From SZUA-265 sp966249405 (GTDB lineage: Bacteria > Myxococcota_A > Polyangia > Polyangiales > Polyangiaceae): a stretch of DNA of 64,000 nt. This document shows positions 26,807 through 35,640 of this stretch, piece by piece (position 1 is the first letter of the stretch; each line of letters starts with the position of its first letter). The translations under genes were made by a program, and so were the position numbers. The notes below the pieces were generated by a model, which made no database searches, was not told where the DNA came from, and saw nothing but the letters and a program-made list of their open reading frames with translations. The stretch covers positions 11,375 to 75,374 of the forward strand of contig CBINDO010000005.1 in the NCBI GenBank assembly GCA_966249405.1. The letters run 5' to 3'.

Positions 26807-27601
26807 ATGACAACGAACAAGACGAAGCTGGGAATGAATCGAACGGGTATCGCGCTTTCACCGCGGATGGGCCCCCTGATGCTGGAGGCGGTGGAGCGTT
26901 ATCACCCAGAACCCAACTTGAACGCTGGCTCGCTACATGCGGCTCGCGTCATGCACGCCAAGACCGCGACCGCACTCGGTACCATGCCTCCACCCGCGTC
27001 GCTGAAGGAGGCAGGAGCAACTGCGCTCCAACTCTTGAAAGGCAACAAGGCCGCCGTCTTCTTGGACAAGCTGGGCGATCGAATGGCGTTCGAGCGCAGC
27101 GGGACGAGGCTATACCAAGGCCTCATCGCTCGATTCGAAAGTAGCTCGACGTGGGATGGTGGGCCAACGCTGGAGGCGCTGCAACGCATCTTGGAAGACG
27201 AAGTCTCTCACTTCGTGATGTTGCGGGATACGATTTTGGCGTTGGGTAGCGACCCTACGGTAATCACTCCGTCCGCGGACGTGTGTGCAGTTGCGTCCAC
27301 GGGCCTCCTCCAGGTCGTCAACGATCCACGGATCAAACTCAGCGACGCGCTTCACGCGATTTTGGTTGCGGAACTCGTCGACAACGACGGGTGGGCGTTG
27401 TTGACGGAGTTGGCCGACGACTTGGGGCACACGGAGCTCGCCGAGCGCTTCTCTTCCGCCCAAGGCGTTGAGGAGGTGCACCTCGAGAACGTGCGGTCGT
27501 GGATAGCTTCGGCCGTGGGCGGTGATGCCCACATGAATCTCGACGAGGAAGAGCCGTCGTCGGCGCAAACAGCCGACGACGTCCTGCCACAGGCCAGTTA
27601 G
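26807..27601 (+). CDS. Ferritin-like domain protein
   Basis: The 264-residue, mostly helical protein shows ferritin-like metal motifs. These are AFERSGTRLYQGLIARFE near 90, LQRILEDEVSHFVMLRDTIL near 120, ILVAELVDNDGWALLTELAD near 185 and VEEVHLENVRSWI near 225. This gives the four-helix Glu/His pattern of a di-metal carboxylate protein. The first 60 residues are unstructured. An ATG at 26807 with AAGGCGGG upstream is preferred over the earlier in-frame ATG at 26729. It probably works with the upstream double-domain protein. The substrate is unknown; catalase-like peroxide removal or metal storage are possibilities. Confidence 0.72.
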   Translation: MTTNKTKLGMNRTGIALSPRMGPLMLEAVERYHPEPNLNAGSLHAARVMHAKTATALGTMPPPASLKEAGATALQLLKGNKAAVFLDKLGDRMAFERSGTRLYQGLIARFESSSTWDGGPTLEALQRILEDEVSHFVMLRDTILALGSDPTVITPSADVCAVASTGLLQVVNDPRIKLSDALHAILVAELVDNDGWALLTELADDLGHTELAERFSSAQGVEEVHLENVRSWIASAVGGDAHMNLDEEEPSSAQTADDVLPQAS

Positions 27602-27705
27602 TCATGGCGCCGCATGGGTCTCCGCCAGAGTCGCTGGCGAGGACCCGTGCGGAGCGCGCGGATTGATGGTGCGGATTAACGACGCGCAACCTCACTGTTG
27701 CCCGG

Positions 27706-29058
27706 CTACTGGTACGTCAGTGGTACTGCAGCGGCGCTCGGGTAGTCCTGGACGGACGGTGCCTGCATGGGTCGCCGCGAAACGCTGGTGAGCTGGGAAA
27801 CGCTGGTGAGCTTCACGTTCGCGAGCACCACCCCGCTGCGAGGTGAGGTGGGGATGCGCGACAAGCTGTAACCCAGGTCTTGTTTGGGAACATCGTAGGT
27901 GACGCGCTCGACCAAAACGCGGACTGCCACGGCGAGTGCCTCCGTAGCTAGCAGCTCGCCTGCGCATTGATGACCTACCATCACCTCACCGCTACCCTGG
28001 GAGACGAACTCGAAGAGGCCCGTTTGGCCCGCCGAGAAGCGTTCCGGCAAAAACAGCTCCGGAGTGTCCCACCGTTTCGCGTCCCGAAGCGAACCATACA
28101 CGTTGAAGACTACCATTTGCCCTTTCCGGATCTTCGCACCCTCCCACTCGAAGTCGACGCGGGCCCTTGCCGCGAGGTACGGAGTAAAGGGATAAAAGCG
28201 CCGCACCTCTCGAACGAACGGCACGACGAAGGCCTCGTCTTCAACGAGACGGCGCATGTACCGCGGGTGGTCGTGTAATGCTAGTCCAGCGAAGGCGACC
28301 CACCAGGCCATGGCAACGGTCGGACGAATCACATTCAACAGCTCCGCCGCGGCAACCTCGAGGGGGAGTGGAGAGCCGTCGCTCTGCTCGTGTTCGGCGA
28401 TGACGCGCGCTGCACAATTCACTGGCGGCGCCAGCTCTTGGGTTCGGATCCGCTCGATTACACTCCTCGCCCAGGCTTCGGCGCGCTTGCGTGCACTTCG
28501 AGCCCGCCACGAGCGTGCTCCGACGGACGCGAAACCGTCGACCATGTGGACGCAGTTGCTGGTCAGTTCCAACCGCTCGTTCGTGGAGAGGGGGACGCCA
28601 GCCCAGTTGCAGGCTGCTCTACACAGGACCTGTGCCGCCTCTGCAAAGAGGACTACGCGCGTCCGCTCGGGCCACCCACTGACGCGGGCTTGCCACGCCT
28701 CCTCGATTTGCCGCACCAGCTCGCCGATTCGAGTGCGGGTCATGATCGACGTGAACAGGCGTTTGCGGTCGCGATGCGCTCGATCGTCTAGCTCTGGACT
28801 GCCGCCAACTACAAATCGCTGCTTCATCGTTCGGGGCAGTGCGCCCGCGCGTTGAAGCAGCGTCTCGTCGTGGAACAATTCAGCAGCGAGATGGCCGCTG
28901 ATGAACAGCGTCTTCTGACCGAGGATGCGGCCCTCGAAGACGTTGCTACCCAGCTCGCGGGCGCGAGTTTGCAGGAACGGATAACCTTCGCGCAGTAGCG
29001 ATATCGTCGAATCGGGAGACTTGAGCTGAGGCACCTTGGCGTCGCGGCGTCCGTTCAT
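27706..29058 (-). CDS. CYP152-type cytochrome P450 fatty-acid peroxygenase
   Basis: CYP152 enzymes use hydrogen peroxide directly to hydroxylate or decarboxylate fatty acids. The 450-residue protein has the family hallmarks. The Arg-Pro pair in LLNVIRPTVAMAWW near 240 holds the substrate carboxylate. REVRRFYPFTPYLAARA follows near 290 and KRWDTPELFLPERF near 340. The heme Cys loop GEVMVGHQCAGE is near 365 and YDVPKQDLGYSLSRIPTSPRSGV is close to the C-terminus. At the position where characterised members have Gln or His next to the heme (residue 85 in them), the alignment gives Pro (GGSPELDD). No redox partner is encoded nearby, as expected. The gene converges with the ferritin-like gene and is divergent from a CBS protein. 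Confidence 0.88.
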   Translation of the reverse strand: MNGRRDAKVPQLKSPDSTISLLREGYPFLQTRARELGSNVFEGRILGQKTLFISGHLAAELFHDETLLQRAGALPRTMKQRFVVGGSPELDDRAHRDRKRLFTSIMTRTRIGELVRQIEEAWQARVSGWPERTRVVLFAEAAQVLCRAACNWAGVPLSTNERLELTSNCVHMVDGFASVGARSWRARSARKRAEAWARSVIERIRTQELAPPVNCAARVIAEHEQSDGSPLPLEVAAAELLNVIRPTVAMAWWVAFAGLALHDHPRYMRRLVEDEAFVVPFVREVRRFYPFTPYLAARARVDFEWEGAKIRKGQMVVFNVYGSLRDAKRWDTPELFLPERFSAGQTGLFEFVSQGSGEVMVGHQCAGELLATEALAVAVRVLVERVTYDVPKQDLGYSLSRIPTSPRSGVVLANVKLTSVSQLTSVSRRPMQAPSVQDYPSAAAVPLTYQ

Positions 29059-29147
29059 GAGTCGTTCGCTGCATGGTCCATGCCATTGGAAGGAGTGAGG
29101 GAGGCACGCTTACTGCAGTCTTGACGCGAGTACGCCGCTAGACTCCG

Positions 29148-29215
29148 TCATTGAGCAACGTCTGTCGTTGAGCAAGATCTGTCGTTGAGCAAGATCTGTC
29201 GTTGAGCAACGTCTC
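29148..29215 (+). repeat. Four 17-bp tandem repeats upstream of CBS gene
   Basis: Four head-to-tail copies of TCGTTGAGCAAGATCTG occur with small changes (copies 1 and 4 have ACGT in place of AGAT; copy 4 ends in C). They end 47 bp before the CBS gene start, in the divergent spacer shared with the P450 gene. The arrangement resembles an array of binding sites. Confidence 0.9.
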
Positions 29216-29262
29216 TCGGCGATGGAGTTCACGCGGCGACATCACAACAGAGGAGTCGAATC

Positions 29263-29709
29263 ATGCGAGTCGAAGAAGTAATGAGCAACAATCTCACCTG
29301 TATTAGTCCCAGCACTACTCTCGCGGAAGCCGCTGCGATAATGAAGGAGCGCGACGTCGGAGTATTGCCGGTTGGAGAAGCCGGAAACCCTACGGGCATG
29401 CTCACGGACAGGGACATCGTGATCCGCGCGGTCGCCGAGAACAAGGACCCGGCGAACACTTGCGCGGGAGACGTGATCACCCCTCGCATCTGCACGATAT
29501 ACGCTGATGATGATGTCGAAGACGCATCTCAGCTCATGTCCACGGAGCAAGTTCGTCGGCTATTGGTCTTGGACCGGCAGCAGACTCCGGTAGGCATTCT
29601 ATCGATCGGAGATCTTGCGCGCGCTTCCGCGGACGGGTCGGTTCAGACAGCCATGGACGGCGTGGCTCGACCTGGACAGGCGAGCGAGCGACGCGCTACT
29701 CACCCGTAG
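29263..29709 (+). CDS. CBS-domain pair protein
   Basis: The 148-residue cytosolic protein consists of two CBS motifs. They run from MRVEEVMSNNLTCISPSTTL to GMLTDRDIVIRAV (1-65) and from AGDVITPRICTIYADDDVED to GILSIGDLARAS (72-128). Together they form one Bateman module that binds adenine nucleotides. There is no attached effector domain, so it probably signals energy or redox state to a partner. GAGGAG stands at a good distance before the ATG. Four 17-bp tandem repeats lie just upstream and may control it. Proteins like this are common in stress or dormancy regions next to hemerythrins and ferritin-like proteins. Confidence 0.9.
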   Translation: MRVEEVMSNNLTCISPSTTLAEAAAIMKERDVGVLPVGEAGNPTGMLTDRDIVIRAVAENKDPANTCAGDVITPRICTIYADDDVEDASQLMSTEQVRRLLVLDRQQTPVGILSIGDLARASADGSVQTAMDGVARPGQASERRATHP

Positions 29710-29749
29710 GGCTCGGGTCCCGAAGCGGGAGACGCACCCTCCACAGGCG

Positions 29750-30505
29750 TCATTGGGTCGGCTCCCGCTTCTTGGAACGGACGAAGGTCGCGTGATGCTT
29801 TGCCGGGCAGGTTTGCCTCGCTGTGGTGCTCGTGTCTGTGGCAAAGGGCTGGACGACGACCTCCACCCAGTCCGCTCGACCCAGCGTTTTCCGCCCCGTG
29901 CCGGGCGGTGTGTTTTGAGGTGTCGAGGCACTACGGGCCATGTACGGAATGAACGTGATGTTGCCGCTGCCTTCGAGAATTGCCCATTTGACTTCGCGCA
30001 CCGTCTCGATTCCTTGCTTGTGCATTTCCGCGATCAGCTCGTCCGGAGCGATACGTTCCTCGTTGAGGCGTCGCTCCAGCAGCTGACCGTCGGCCACCAG
30101 CAGCGTCGGCGGGGCTTCGACCAAGCGTTGAAAAGGGGGAAATCGGTGGGACAACAGGGAAACCGTGAGCACCAGCCCGAACAGGGTACTCAAGCCCGTC
30201 AGAGACGCAGAGACTTCGCCGTTACCCTGGAGCACCTCCGAGACTATTTCAGGGGCGAGCATGAGGGTAACGAACTCGAAGGGGGAAAGGCGCCCCAGTT
30301 CCCGTTTACCCATGAGGCGAAAGACGACCAATAGCACACCGAAAACCACGGCCACGTTGAGCGCCGTCGTTTGCGCACGCTCGGAGCGAAAGCCCATTAC
30401 GGCGAGGACTGGAAATGTTGCCAAGATCAGAACCAAAAGGCACGTCCCGGGGTCCCGCATCCGGCGCTCCATCGGGGGTGGCTGTAACGAAGGCGGCAGA
30501 TCCAT
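29750..30505 (-). CDS. DUF421/YetF family membrane protein
   Basis: The 251-residue protein has three N-terminal transmembrane segments (TCLLVLILATFPVLAVMG; ALNVAVVFGVLLVVFRLMG; LTGLSTLFGLVLTVSLLSHR). The family motif GKRELGRLSPFEFVTLMLAP lies near 65. The C-terminal cytosolic domain has LLVADGQLLERRLNEERI and VREVKWAILEGSGNITFIPY, typical of YetF. After about residue 195 a polar, non-conserved tail is added. Family members are reported around membrane or spore stress, but their biochemical role is unknown. It converges with the CBS gene (40 bp between stops). Confidence 0.88.
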   Translation of the reverse strand: MDLPPSLQPPPMERRMRDPGTCLLVLILATFPVLAVMGFRSERAQTTALNVAVVFGVLLVVFRLMGKRELGRLSPFEFVTLMLAPEIVSEVLQGNGEVSASLTGLSTLFGLVLTVSLLSHRFPPFQRLVEAPPTLLVADGQLLERRLNEERIAPDELIAEMHKQGIETVREVKWAILEGSGNITFIPYMARSASTPQNTPPGTGRKTLGRADWVEVVVQPFATDTSTTARQTCPAKHHATFVRSKKREPTQ

Positions 30506-30802
30506 ACGTCAGTCGAGGAATGTTGCGGTGCTCCGTCGGCGCTTGCGGATCGTTCCGGTTGGCTACGTCGACGTGTATGAGGAGGCTCAGCACTGCAACT
30601 CACGTGCCACCGTATGCAGGGAATGCCTTCTCGGCACCAAAGGGCATCGCGAGTTGATTTTTACGCCGCCTGTGGAGGTCGTGACTGCTCCCAGCTCGGT
30701 AACGTGAAGCCGCGCATCGGCTGAGCCGCATTGTTGAACCGCTTCCGCCGTCTCGTTGCCACTGCGTTGCGTGTCGTGCCGCGTGTCCCGAGAAAGTCCC
30801 AG

Positions 30803-31990
30803 ATGAAGAACAAGGTCCACTTTGCCGCGCTGCCAGCGGCGCTTCCCGTGCTCACGGCACTTGCTTGCTCCAACGCCCCGCAGGCGGAGCCTGCTGGCGC
30901 GGAACCAAGTACTACCGTCGTCGAGCCGAGCAGCGCTCACCCGGAGGGCACACTCACCTCGCCGGCGCCGGCAACTTCGGCAGTGACCTCGAGCAGCCCG
31001 GTGCCGACCTCGTCACCCGGAGTCGACCCTCCCGCCACTTCGAGCAGCGCTTTGCAGACCTCAGACGCTCCAGACACGAGCGGGGCCAATCCCGACGTGT
31101 CGAGCTCCGGAAGCGACCCCTCCGGCCTCGGCGGCCTGACTACCGAACCGTCGTCGGTCCCGCTCGACGTCGAGTGCAACGCATCCACCGCCGTAGGTAC
31201 ACGCGCGCGCGGGACTGGGCCGTACGAAGTGGTCGTCGAAGTAAACACCGACCCGGGCATTGCGGAAGGGACGATCTTCAGGCCTGCCGACTTGGACGGC
31301 ACGGCGGCCTTTCCAATCTTCGTGTGGGGGCAGGGCGGGTGTTCACGTAACGGGATGTCCAACGCTGCTGCCATGACCGAGATCGCCTCTCACGGGTACT
31401 TCGTCGTCGCCGACGGGACGCCGCAAGGCAGCGGGAACCGTACGATGGACCGCGCGCAGCTCGACGCCATGGGTGCACCGCTACTGGCGTATGTCGACTG
31501 GGCCATCGCAGAGAACGCCAAACCCTGCAGCGCTTACTATCGCAGTCTGGACGTAACCAAGGTCGCGGCGAATGGGTTCTCCTGTGGTGGCTTGATGGCT
31601 CAAGGTGCCATGCTCGATGAGCGCATCGTCACGTGGGGCGTGACTAGCAGTGGCATGGCCGGCGCCACGCAAGAATTCTACGACGCGATACATACACCAG
31701 TGTTGTTCGTCGAAGGGGGCATGGATGACGTTGCGTACGACGGCGCGCTCCAGGGGTACCAAGAGATAGAGCAGTTGGGCGTGCCCGTGATGTGGTTCGA
31801 CACTGCGCGCGGCCACGGCGGTGACCTCCTCGAGTCCGACGGAGGGGACTTCACGAAGATCAACCTCGCCTGGCTCAACTGGTGGCTCAAGGGTGATGAA
31901 AGCGAAACCGGCAAAGGGATGCTCACGGGCGACACTTGCCCCTACTGCAGCGACCCGGCGTGGGACGTCCGGTCAGCGAACTTGCCCTGA
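30803..31990 (+). CDS. Secreted alpha/beta hydrolase lipoprotein
   Basis: The 395-residue lipoprotein (lipobox LTALAC, Cys about 16) carries a Ser/Thr/Pro linker to about residue 120. An alpha/beta-hydrolase domain follows, resembling cutinase/dienelactone-hydrolase-like esterases. The nucleophile is in VAANGFSCGGLMAQG, the acid probably in VEGGMDDVAYDG, and the His in DTARGHGGDLLE. Cysteines near the start and end of the domain could form disulfides. The ATG at 30803 gives a proper signal peptide; the frame opens at 30731 without one. It converges with a second, distantly related esterase-like gene. The substrate could be an acyl or feruloyl ester on hemicellulose. Confidence 0.78.
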   Translation: MKNKVHFAALPAALPVLTALACSNAPQAEPAGAEPSTTVVEPSSAHPEGTLTSPAPATSAVTSSSPVPTSSPGVDPPATSSSALQTSDAPDTSGANPDVSSSGSDPSGLGGLTTEPSSVPLDVECNASTAVGTRARGTGPYEVVVEVNTDPGIAEGTIFRPADLDGTAAFPIFVWGQGGCSRNGMSNAAAMTEIASHGYFVVADGTPQGSGNRTMDRAQLDAMGAPLLAYVDWAIAENAKPCSAYYRSLDVTKVAANGFSCGGLMAQGAMLDERIVTWGVTSSGMAGATQEFYDAIHTPVLFVEGGMDDVAYDGALQGYQEIEQLGVPVMWFDTARGHGGDLLESDGGDFTKINLAWLNWWLKGDESETGKGMLTGDTCPYCSDPAWDVRSANLP

Positions 31991-32029
31991 CGAGTCCGGC
32001 GCACCCGCGGCAGACAAAGCGTGAGACAC

Positions 32030-33163
32030 TCACAGTGAATGGCGTTTGAGTACAGGCCAAGCGATGCGGGCGTCGCCCGGTTCACTGTGGCCTCCCGGCT
32101 TCGTGCACAGGACGACCTCGACGCCTTCGTCGCAACCCGAATACGACGTACAACCGTCCACGTCTTGTTCGGAGGGGCCCTCGGTGCAGCCATTGATGTC
32201 CGCCCACCGGGCGAAGCTGCCGACCGCACCGAGGAACGTGATTGGCATGCCCGGTACGACCGACGACGGGCCCCCCTGGTACGGAACGCGCGTGTCATCC
32301 GTGCCGCGAAAGGAGATCACGGTGATCGGACGCGCGGGAGCGCAGGCGTTGGCCGTTTCTTCGACCAGATCGAAGGCTGCCGGCGCGGCAGCCGCGAAAA
32401 CGTCTGCTGCCTCACACGCTAGGGTGTTGACTAGGCCGCCGCCGGTGAGCACGCCAACGGCGTATACCCGCCGCGGATCGATACAGGCACGCTCCAGGGC
32501 ATGGGCCACCAGCGCTTTCGCGAAGGCCACGTCATCGACGTCTTCTACGCAGCACGGGCCCAGGTTCCACGCCGTCCCGAGCGGCCCTTGCATTCCGTCC
32601 GGAAAGGCGATGATGACACCTTCGGGGTCGGTGACGGGCGGATACGGAGATTGTCCTAGTTCACTTTCTCCGGTACCACCCATGCCGTGAAAGTCGACGA
32701 TCAATGGCACCTCTTGGGTGCCGTCGTAGGTTGACGGAACGTGAAGCACGTAACTGCGCGCCGTTCCGTTGACGTCAATGGTGAACTCGTGATCTCCCGC
32801 CGCAATGGTCGCGAAAGAACAGTCGCGCGCTGGCGGTACCGAGCCGTCCGGGGACGTCGAGGTTGGCTCGATGGATGTCGGTTCGGATGCGGAAGAGAGT
32901 CTGCCCGATTCCGACGAGGCCGCCTGCGTTGGGCTTGGGGCGGAGTGGTTCGGGCTCGCGTCCGCCGAAGACGGCGAGTTCGTGCCCATGTCGGCATCGA
33001 GAGCCGTTGAGTCGCCGACATCGCTGGAACTTTTGCTGGTCTCGTCGTTCACTCGGGTTTCCGTGATGGCGTACACGTCTACACGAGAACACGCGCTACT
33101 CGCTGCCAAGCTCGCGCAGCCGCACCACATAACGGTTCGCCAGTTTACCGCGTTCACAACCAC
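32030..33163 (-). CDS. PHB-depolymerase/feruloyl-esterase-like lipoprotein lacking the nucleophile Ser
   Basis: The 377-residue product has a Cys-rich N-terminal hydrophobic segment (possible lipobox LAASSAC), a Ser/Pro linker and an LpqC/PHB-depolymerase-type domain. The domain begins YVLHVPSTYDGTQEVPLIVD and continues with FHGMGGTGES. The acid Asp (SFRGTDDTRVPYQGG) and the His (KPGGHSEPGD) are present. At the nucleophile elbow, where the family has G-x-S-N-G-G, this protein reads VGVLTGGG, with Leu (codon CTC) in place of Ser. It is thus probably catalytically dead, or uses another residue. Its start overlaps the end of the outer-membrane-like gene by 10 bp, making it the last gene of the sigma-factor operon. 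Confidence 0.78.
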   Translation of the reverse strand: MVVNAVNWRTVMWCGCASLAASSACSRVDVYAITETRVNDETSKSSSDVGDSTALDADMGTNSPSSADASPNHSAPSPTQAASSESGRLSSASEPTSIEPTSTSPDGSVPPARDCSFATIAAGDHEFTIDVNGTARSYVLHVPSTYDGTQEVPLIVDFHGMGGTGESELGQSPYPPVTDPEGVIIAFPDGMQGPLGTAWNLGPCCVEDVDDVAFAKALVAHALERACIDPRRVYAVGVLTGGGLVNTLACEAADVFAAAAPAAFDLVEETANACAPARPITVISFRGTDDTRVPYQGGPSSVVPGMPITFLGAVGSFARWADINGCTEGPSEQDVDGCTSYSGCDEGVEVVLCTKPGGHSEPGDARIAWPVLKRHSL

Positions 33164-34308
33164 ACCCCGACGCTGAGGTTCAGCCCGATGTTGGGTCGTC
33201 CGCTAGTGGCGACGAGCTCGTCGACGATGTGTACGGCAACGCTCGGCTCGGTGAACTGTACGTGGCCGCTGAGCGTGAGGAAACCACGTTCGAGCAGCTT
33301 GACCTCAGTGCCAACGTTGCCTTCCAATAGGAGCGCCCAGTGTCGACTCGAATGCCCGGTGCGCGGCAGCTCCGCCTCGGCCGAGATGGCAGTCAGCAAT
33401 GTGCCGGCCGACACGCCTACGAACGGTCGCACCGATTCATGGTACCAAAACCGATAACGTGCACCCATCACCAACTGGTTTTGGGCCAAACGAACTCGGC
33501 CTCCGTTGGCGACGAGAGCGGGTCGCGTTCCGAGTCCGGACGCCGCGAGGGAAATGACCACGTCAGGAAACAGCGCCGCGTCGAGCCGCACGTTGGGCAT
33601 GACGCTAGGCCCGACGCCAGTCGCGTTCACGACTCCGAACACACCCGCAGAGACCCCCAGCTTGTCATCGATGACCGTCGCTGGGCGCGACGTCGAAGCG
33701 TCGGTGTCCGCCATGCCTACGGAACGACTTCCTCCCGAGGAGAGGGCGATTGCGGGTTCTCGGGGTGCAGGTGCCGCCGCCACCGACGTTTTCTTCGGGG
33801 CGGCAGGAGCAGCGGCTGGGGCTTCGTGAGGCTCTTCCGTGTTCGCTTCGTGCAGCGAGAGTGGCTCTGATGCCAAATCTATCTCGAGCAACGCAGAGCG
33901 GAGCACCTCGACCGCGTGAATCGCGAGTTTGCCCGGAGCGTCGTCGGTGTGAGCCGCGAGCTCCACACGCAACACTCGGACGCGTTGTGCCTCGTCCAGA
34001 GTCCAGATCTCGACTGCAAGCGAGCTGCCCTCGTTGGCGACCGTCAGCATCGCGTTCAGGGCGTCGTCGTCGCTGTCCTCTGGGCTTTGCAGCTCAGTCG
34101 TCGATGCTCCAGGCTTGAGTTCTGCCGGCGCGGCCACGCGTCTCACCGAGAAGCCTACTGCCGCGAGTTCGCCAGACAAGCGAGTGGCGAGTTCTTCGAC
34201 GCGGGGAGATGGACCTTTGGGCTCGGCCAGCCCCACCGTCAACGCGAACGCAGCACGGCAAACCGACGATGCCAGACCGCACGCGAGCAGCAGGTATCCC
34301 GCTTTCAT
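33154..34308 (-). CDS. Exported protein with C-terminal beta-barrel-like domain
   Basis: The 384-residue protein begins with a Sec signal (YLLLACGLASSVCRAAFA). An N-terminal domain, about 22-150, concerns TVGLAEPKGPSPRVEELATR. A Pro/Ala linker with APAAPKKTSVAAAPAP follows. The C-terminal 180 residues alternate polar and hydrophobic residues (LGVSAGVFGVV, FPDVVISLAASGLGTR, QNQLVMGARYRFWY, VRPFVGVSAG), ending LNLSVGVWL, as in small outer-membrane barrels. It sits between the FecR-type gene (12 bp upstream) and the defective esterase gene (10-bp overlap) in the sigma operon. Likely role: outer-membrane sensor or effector of that pathway. Confidence 0.7.
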   Translation of the reverse strand: MKAGYLLLACGLASSVCRAAFALTVGLAEPKGPSPRVEELATRLSGELAAVGFSVRRVAAPAELKPGASTTELQSPEDSDDDALNAMLTVANEGSSLAVEIWTLDEAQRVRVLRVELAAHTDDAPGKLAIHAVEVLRSALLEIDLASEPLSLHEANTEEPHEAPAAAPAAPKKTSVAAAPAPREPAIALSSGGSRSVGMADTDASTSRPATVIDDKLGVSAGVFGVVNATGVGPSVMPNVRLDAALFPDVVISLAASGLGTRPALVANGGRVRLAQNQLVMGARYRFWYHESVRPFVGVSAGTLLTAISAEAELPRTGHSSRHWALLLEGNVGTEVKLLERGFLTLSGHVQFTEPSVAVHIVDELVATSGRPNIGLNLSVGVWL

Positions 34309-34320
34309 ACACTCCCGTTG

Positions 34321-35640
34321 TCACCGCTCGACATCGAGAGCCCGCGCCGAGCCTGCGTGTTTGCCGTTCGGAAAGCGGCGGAGGTATTCTCTGGCGATTG
34401 GCTGCGCCTGCGCGGGGCCGGAGGTCTTGTTCACCAGCGCCATCTTTCGAATCAAGGCCTCTGCGGCGTAAGCGCCGTTGCTGGACTGCGAAAGGTAGGT
34501 GTCGTACCACTCGAGGGCCTGTTTGGGGTTACCCTGGGTCTCCGCTACGCGCCCGAGCAAGAAGGCGGCGTCCCGCGCTCGGCGCGAATTTGGATACCGT
34601 TGCCGTTGTTCCTGCAATGCCAGCTTTGCGAGTGACGAACGGCGGCTGTACCGAGCGGCGTCGGCGATGATCGCGAGCTCTTCACTCGATGCCGAGGTGA
34701 GTGTCGCCTCTATGCCGGCACGGTCTACGTCCGCCAGCACGACGCCCCATTTGCCATGAGCCATTGCCGTCGACCACTCGGACTTCGAAGACGAACGAGA
34801 GCGACCGGTGAGCGGGGCCGTGATGGTTGGCGAGTGAGCCTCGCCGTTGTTGGCCTCGTCGTTGGACCCGGGCACGGGGGCGTCGTCCAAAACTGGCACG
34901 TCGTCCGTCGGGTGAACCTCCGGTGGTGAGACGGCCGTGGTGTCGGCGGTAGCAGGAGTCTTGGCGCTCGTGATCAGGGTTTTGGCCTTCGGAACGTCTA
35001 CGAACAGGTGTTGCCCGGCCGTGAGTTCCAGCGTGCCGTTGGCGACGGGGCCACTCACGGAAACCTGTCCGTGTCGCAAGTCGAGGTCGAAACACTCACT
35101 GGACGGATCCCACGTCACGTCGAAGGCCGTCCCTTTGACGGCCACCGCGAACGGTCCCACTTCGACGACCCAACGAAGGCCCCGGTTGGGCGTCACTTCG
35201 AAGTGCGCCGAGCCCTTTTCCAAGCCAACCCGCGCGCCGGCTTCGTCGATGGCCCGCAAGCGACCGCGCGTGCCCGGTTCGAAAGCGAAGCGAGTCCCTT
35301 CGCTGAACACCAACGTCACCCCGGCTCCGCCACTGTCCTGGTGGAGATAGCCGCCGTCGAGCACTCGACCGCCCTCGACGTGATAGGTGAGTACTTGGGA
35401 AGTGCCGTCGAGCCAACGCATGCCCGCCAACCCAAGCAAAGGCGCGATTGCCAACACGGCTGCCAACACGGTCCAACGCAGGCGTCGGTCGCGCACGCGG
35501 GATGCATCCAGGCGGCTGCGCAGTCCCACCAATCCCCGTTCGATATCCTCGCGGCTGGGTTCGTGCACGCCCCTGCGGGCGAGTTCGACGAGGACGGCCA
35601 GCGTCGGCGACTGCTTCAGGTCCTCGGCGGGCTCGGTCAT
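34321..35640 (-). CDS. FecR-domain membrane protein, putative anti-sigma/regulator
   Basis: The 439-residue protein starts at an ATG overlapping the sigma gene stop (ATGA), so translation is coupled. The order is a cytosolic N-terminal helix region, 1-55, and one transmembrane span near 56-72 (LAAVLAIAPLLGLAGMRWLDG). A periplasmic FecR domain, about 85-195, follows (FAFEPGTRGRLRAIDEAGAR, FAVAVKGTAFDVTW, GQVSVSGPVANGTLELTAGQ). After a Pro/Thr linker come TPR-like helices from about 310 to the end (FLLGRVAETQGNPKQALEWY). This is the layout of myxobacterial anti-sigma/FecR sensors. It should hold the upstream ECF sigma factor at the membrane. Confidence 0.85.
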   Translation of the reverse strand: MTEPAEDLKQSPTLAVLVELARRGVHEPSREDIERGLVGLRSRLDASRVRDRRLRWTVLAAVLAIAPLLGLAGMRWLDGTSQVLTYHVEGGRVLDGGYLHQDSGGAGVTLVFSEGTRFAFEPGTRGRLRAIDEAGARVGLEKGSAHFEVTPNRGLRWVVEVGPFAVAVKGTAFDVTWDPSSECFDLDLRHGQVSVSGPVANGTLELTAGQHLFVDVPKAKTLITSAKTPATADTTAVSPPEVHPTDDVPVLDDAPVPGSNDEANNGEAHSPTITAPLTGRSRSSSKSEWSTAMAHGKWGVVLADVDRAGIEATLTSASSEELAIIADAARYSRRSSLAKLALQEQRQRYPNSRRARDAAFLLGRVAETQGNPKQALEWYDTYLSQSSNGAYAAEALIRKMALVNKTSGPAQAQPIAREYLRRFPNGKHAGSARALDVER

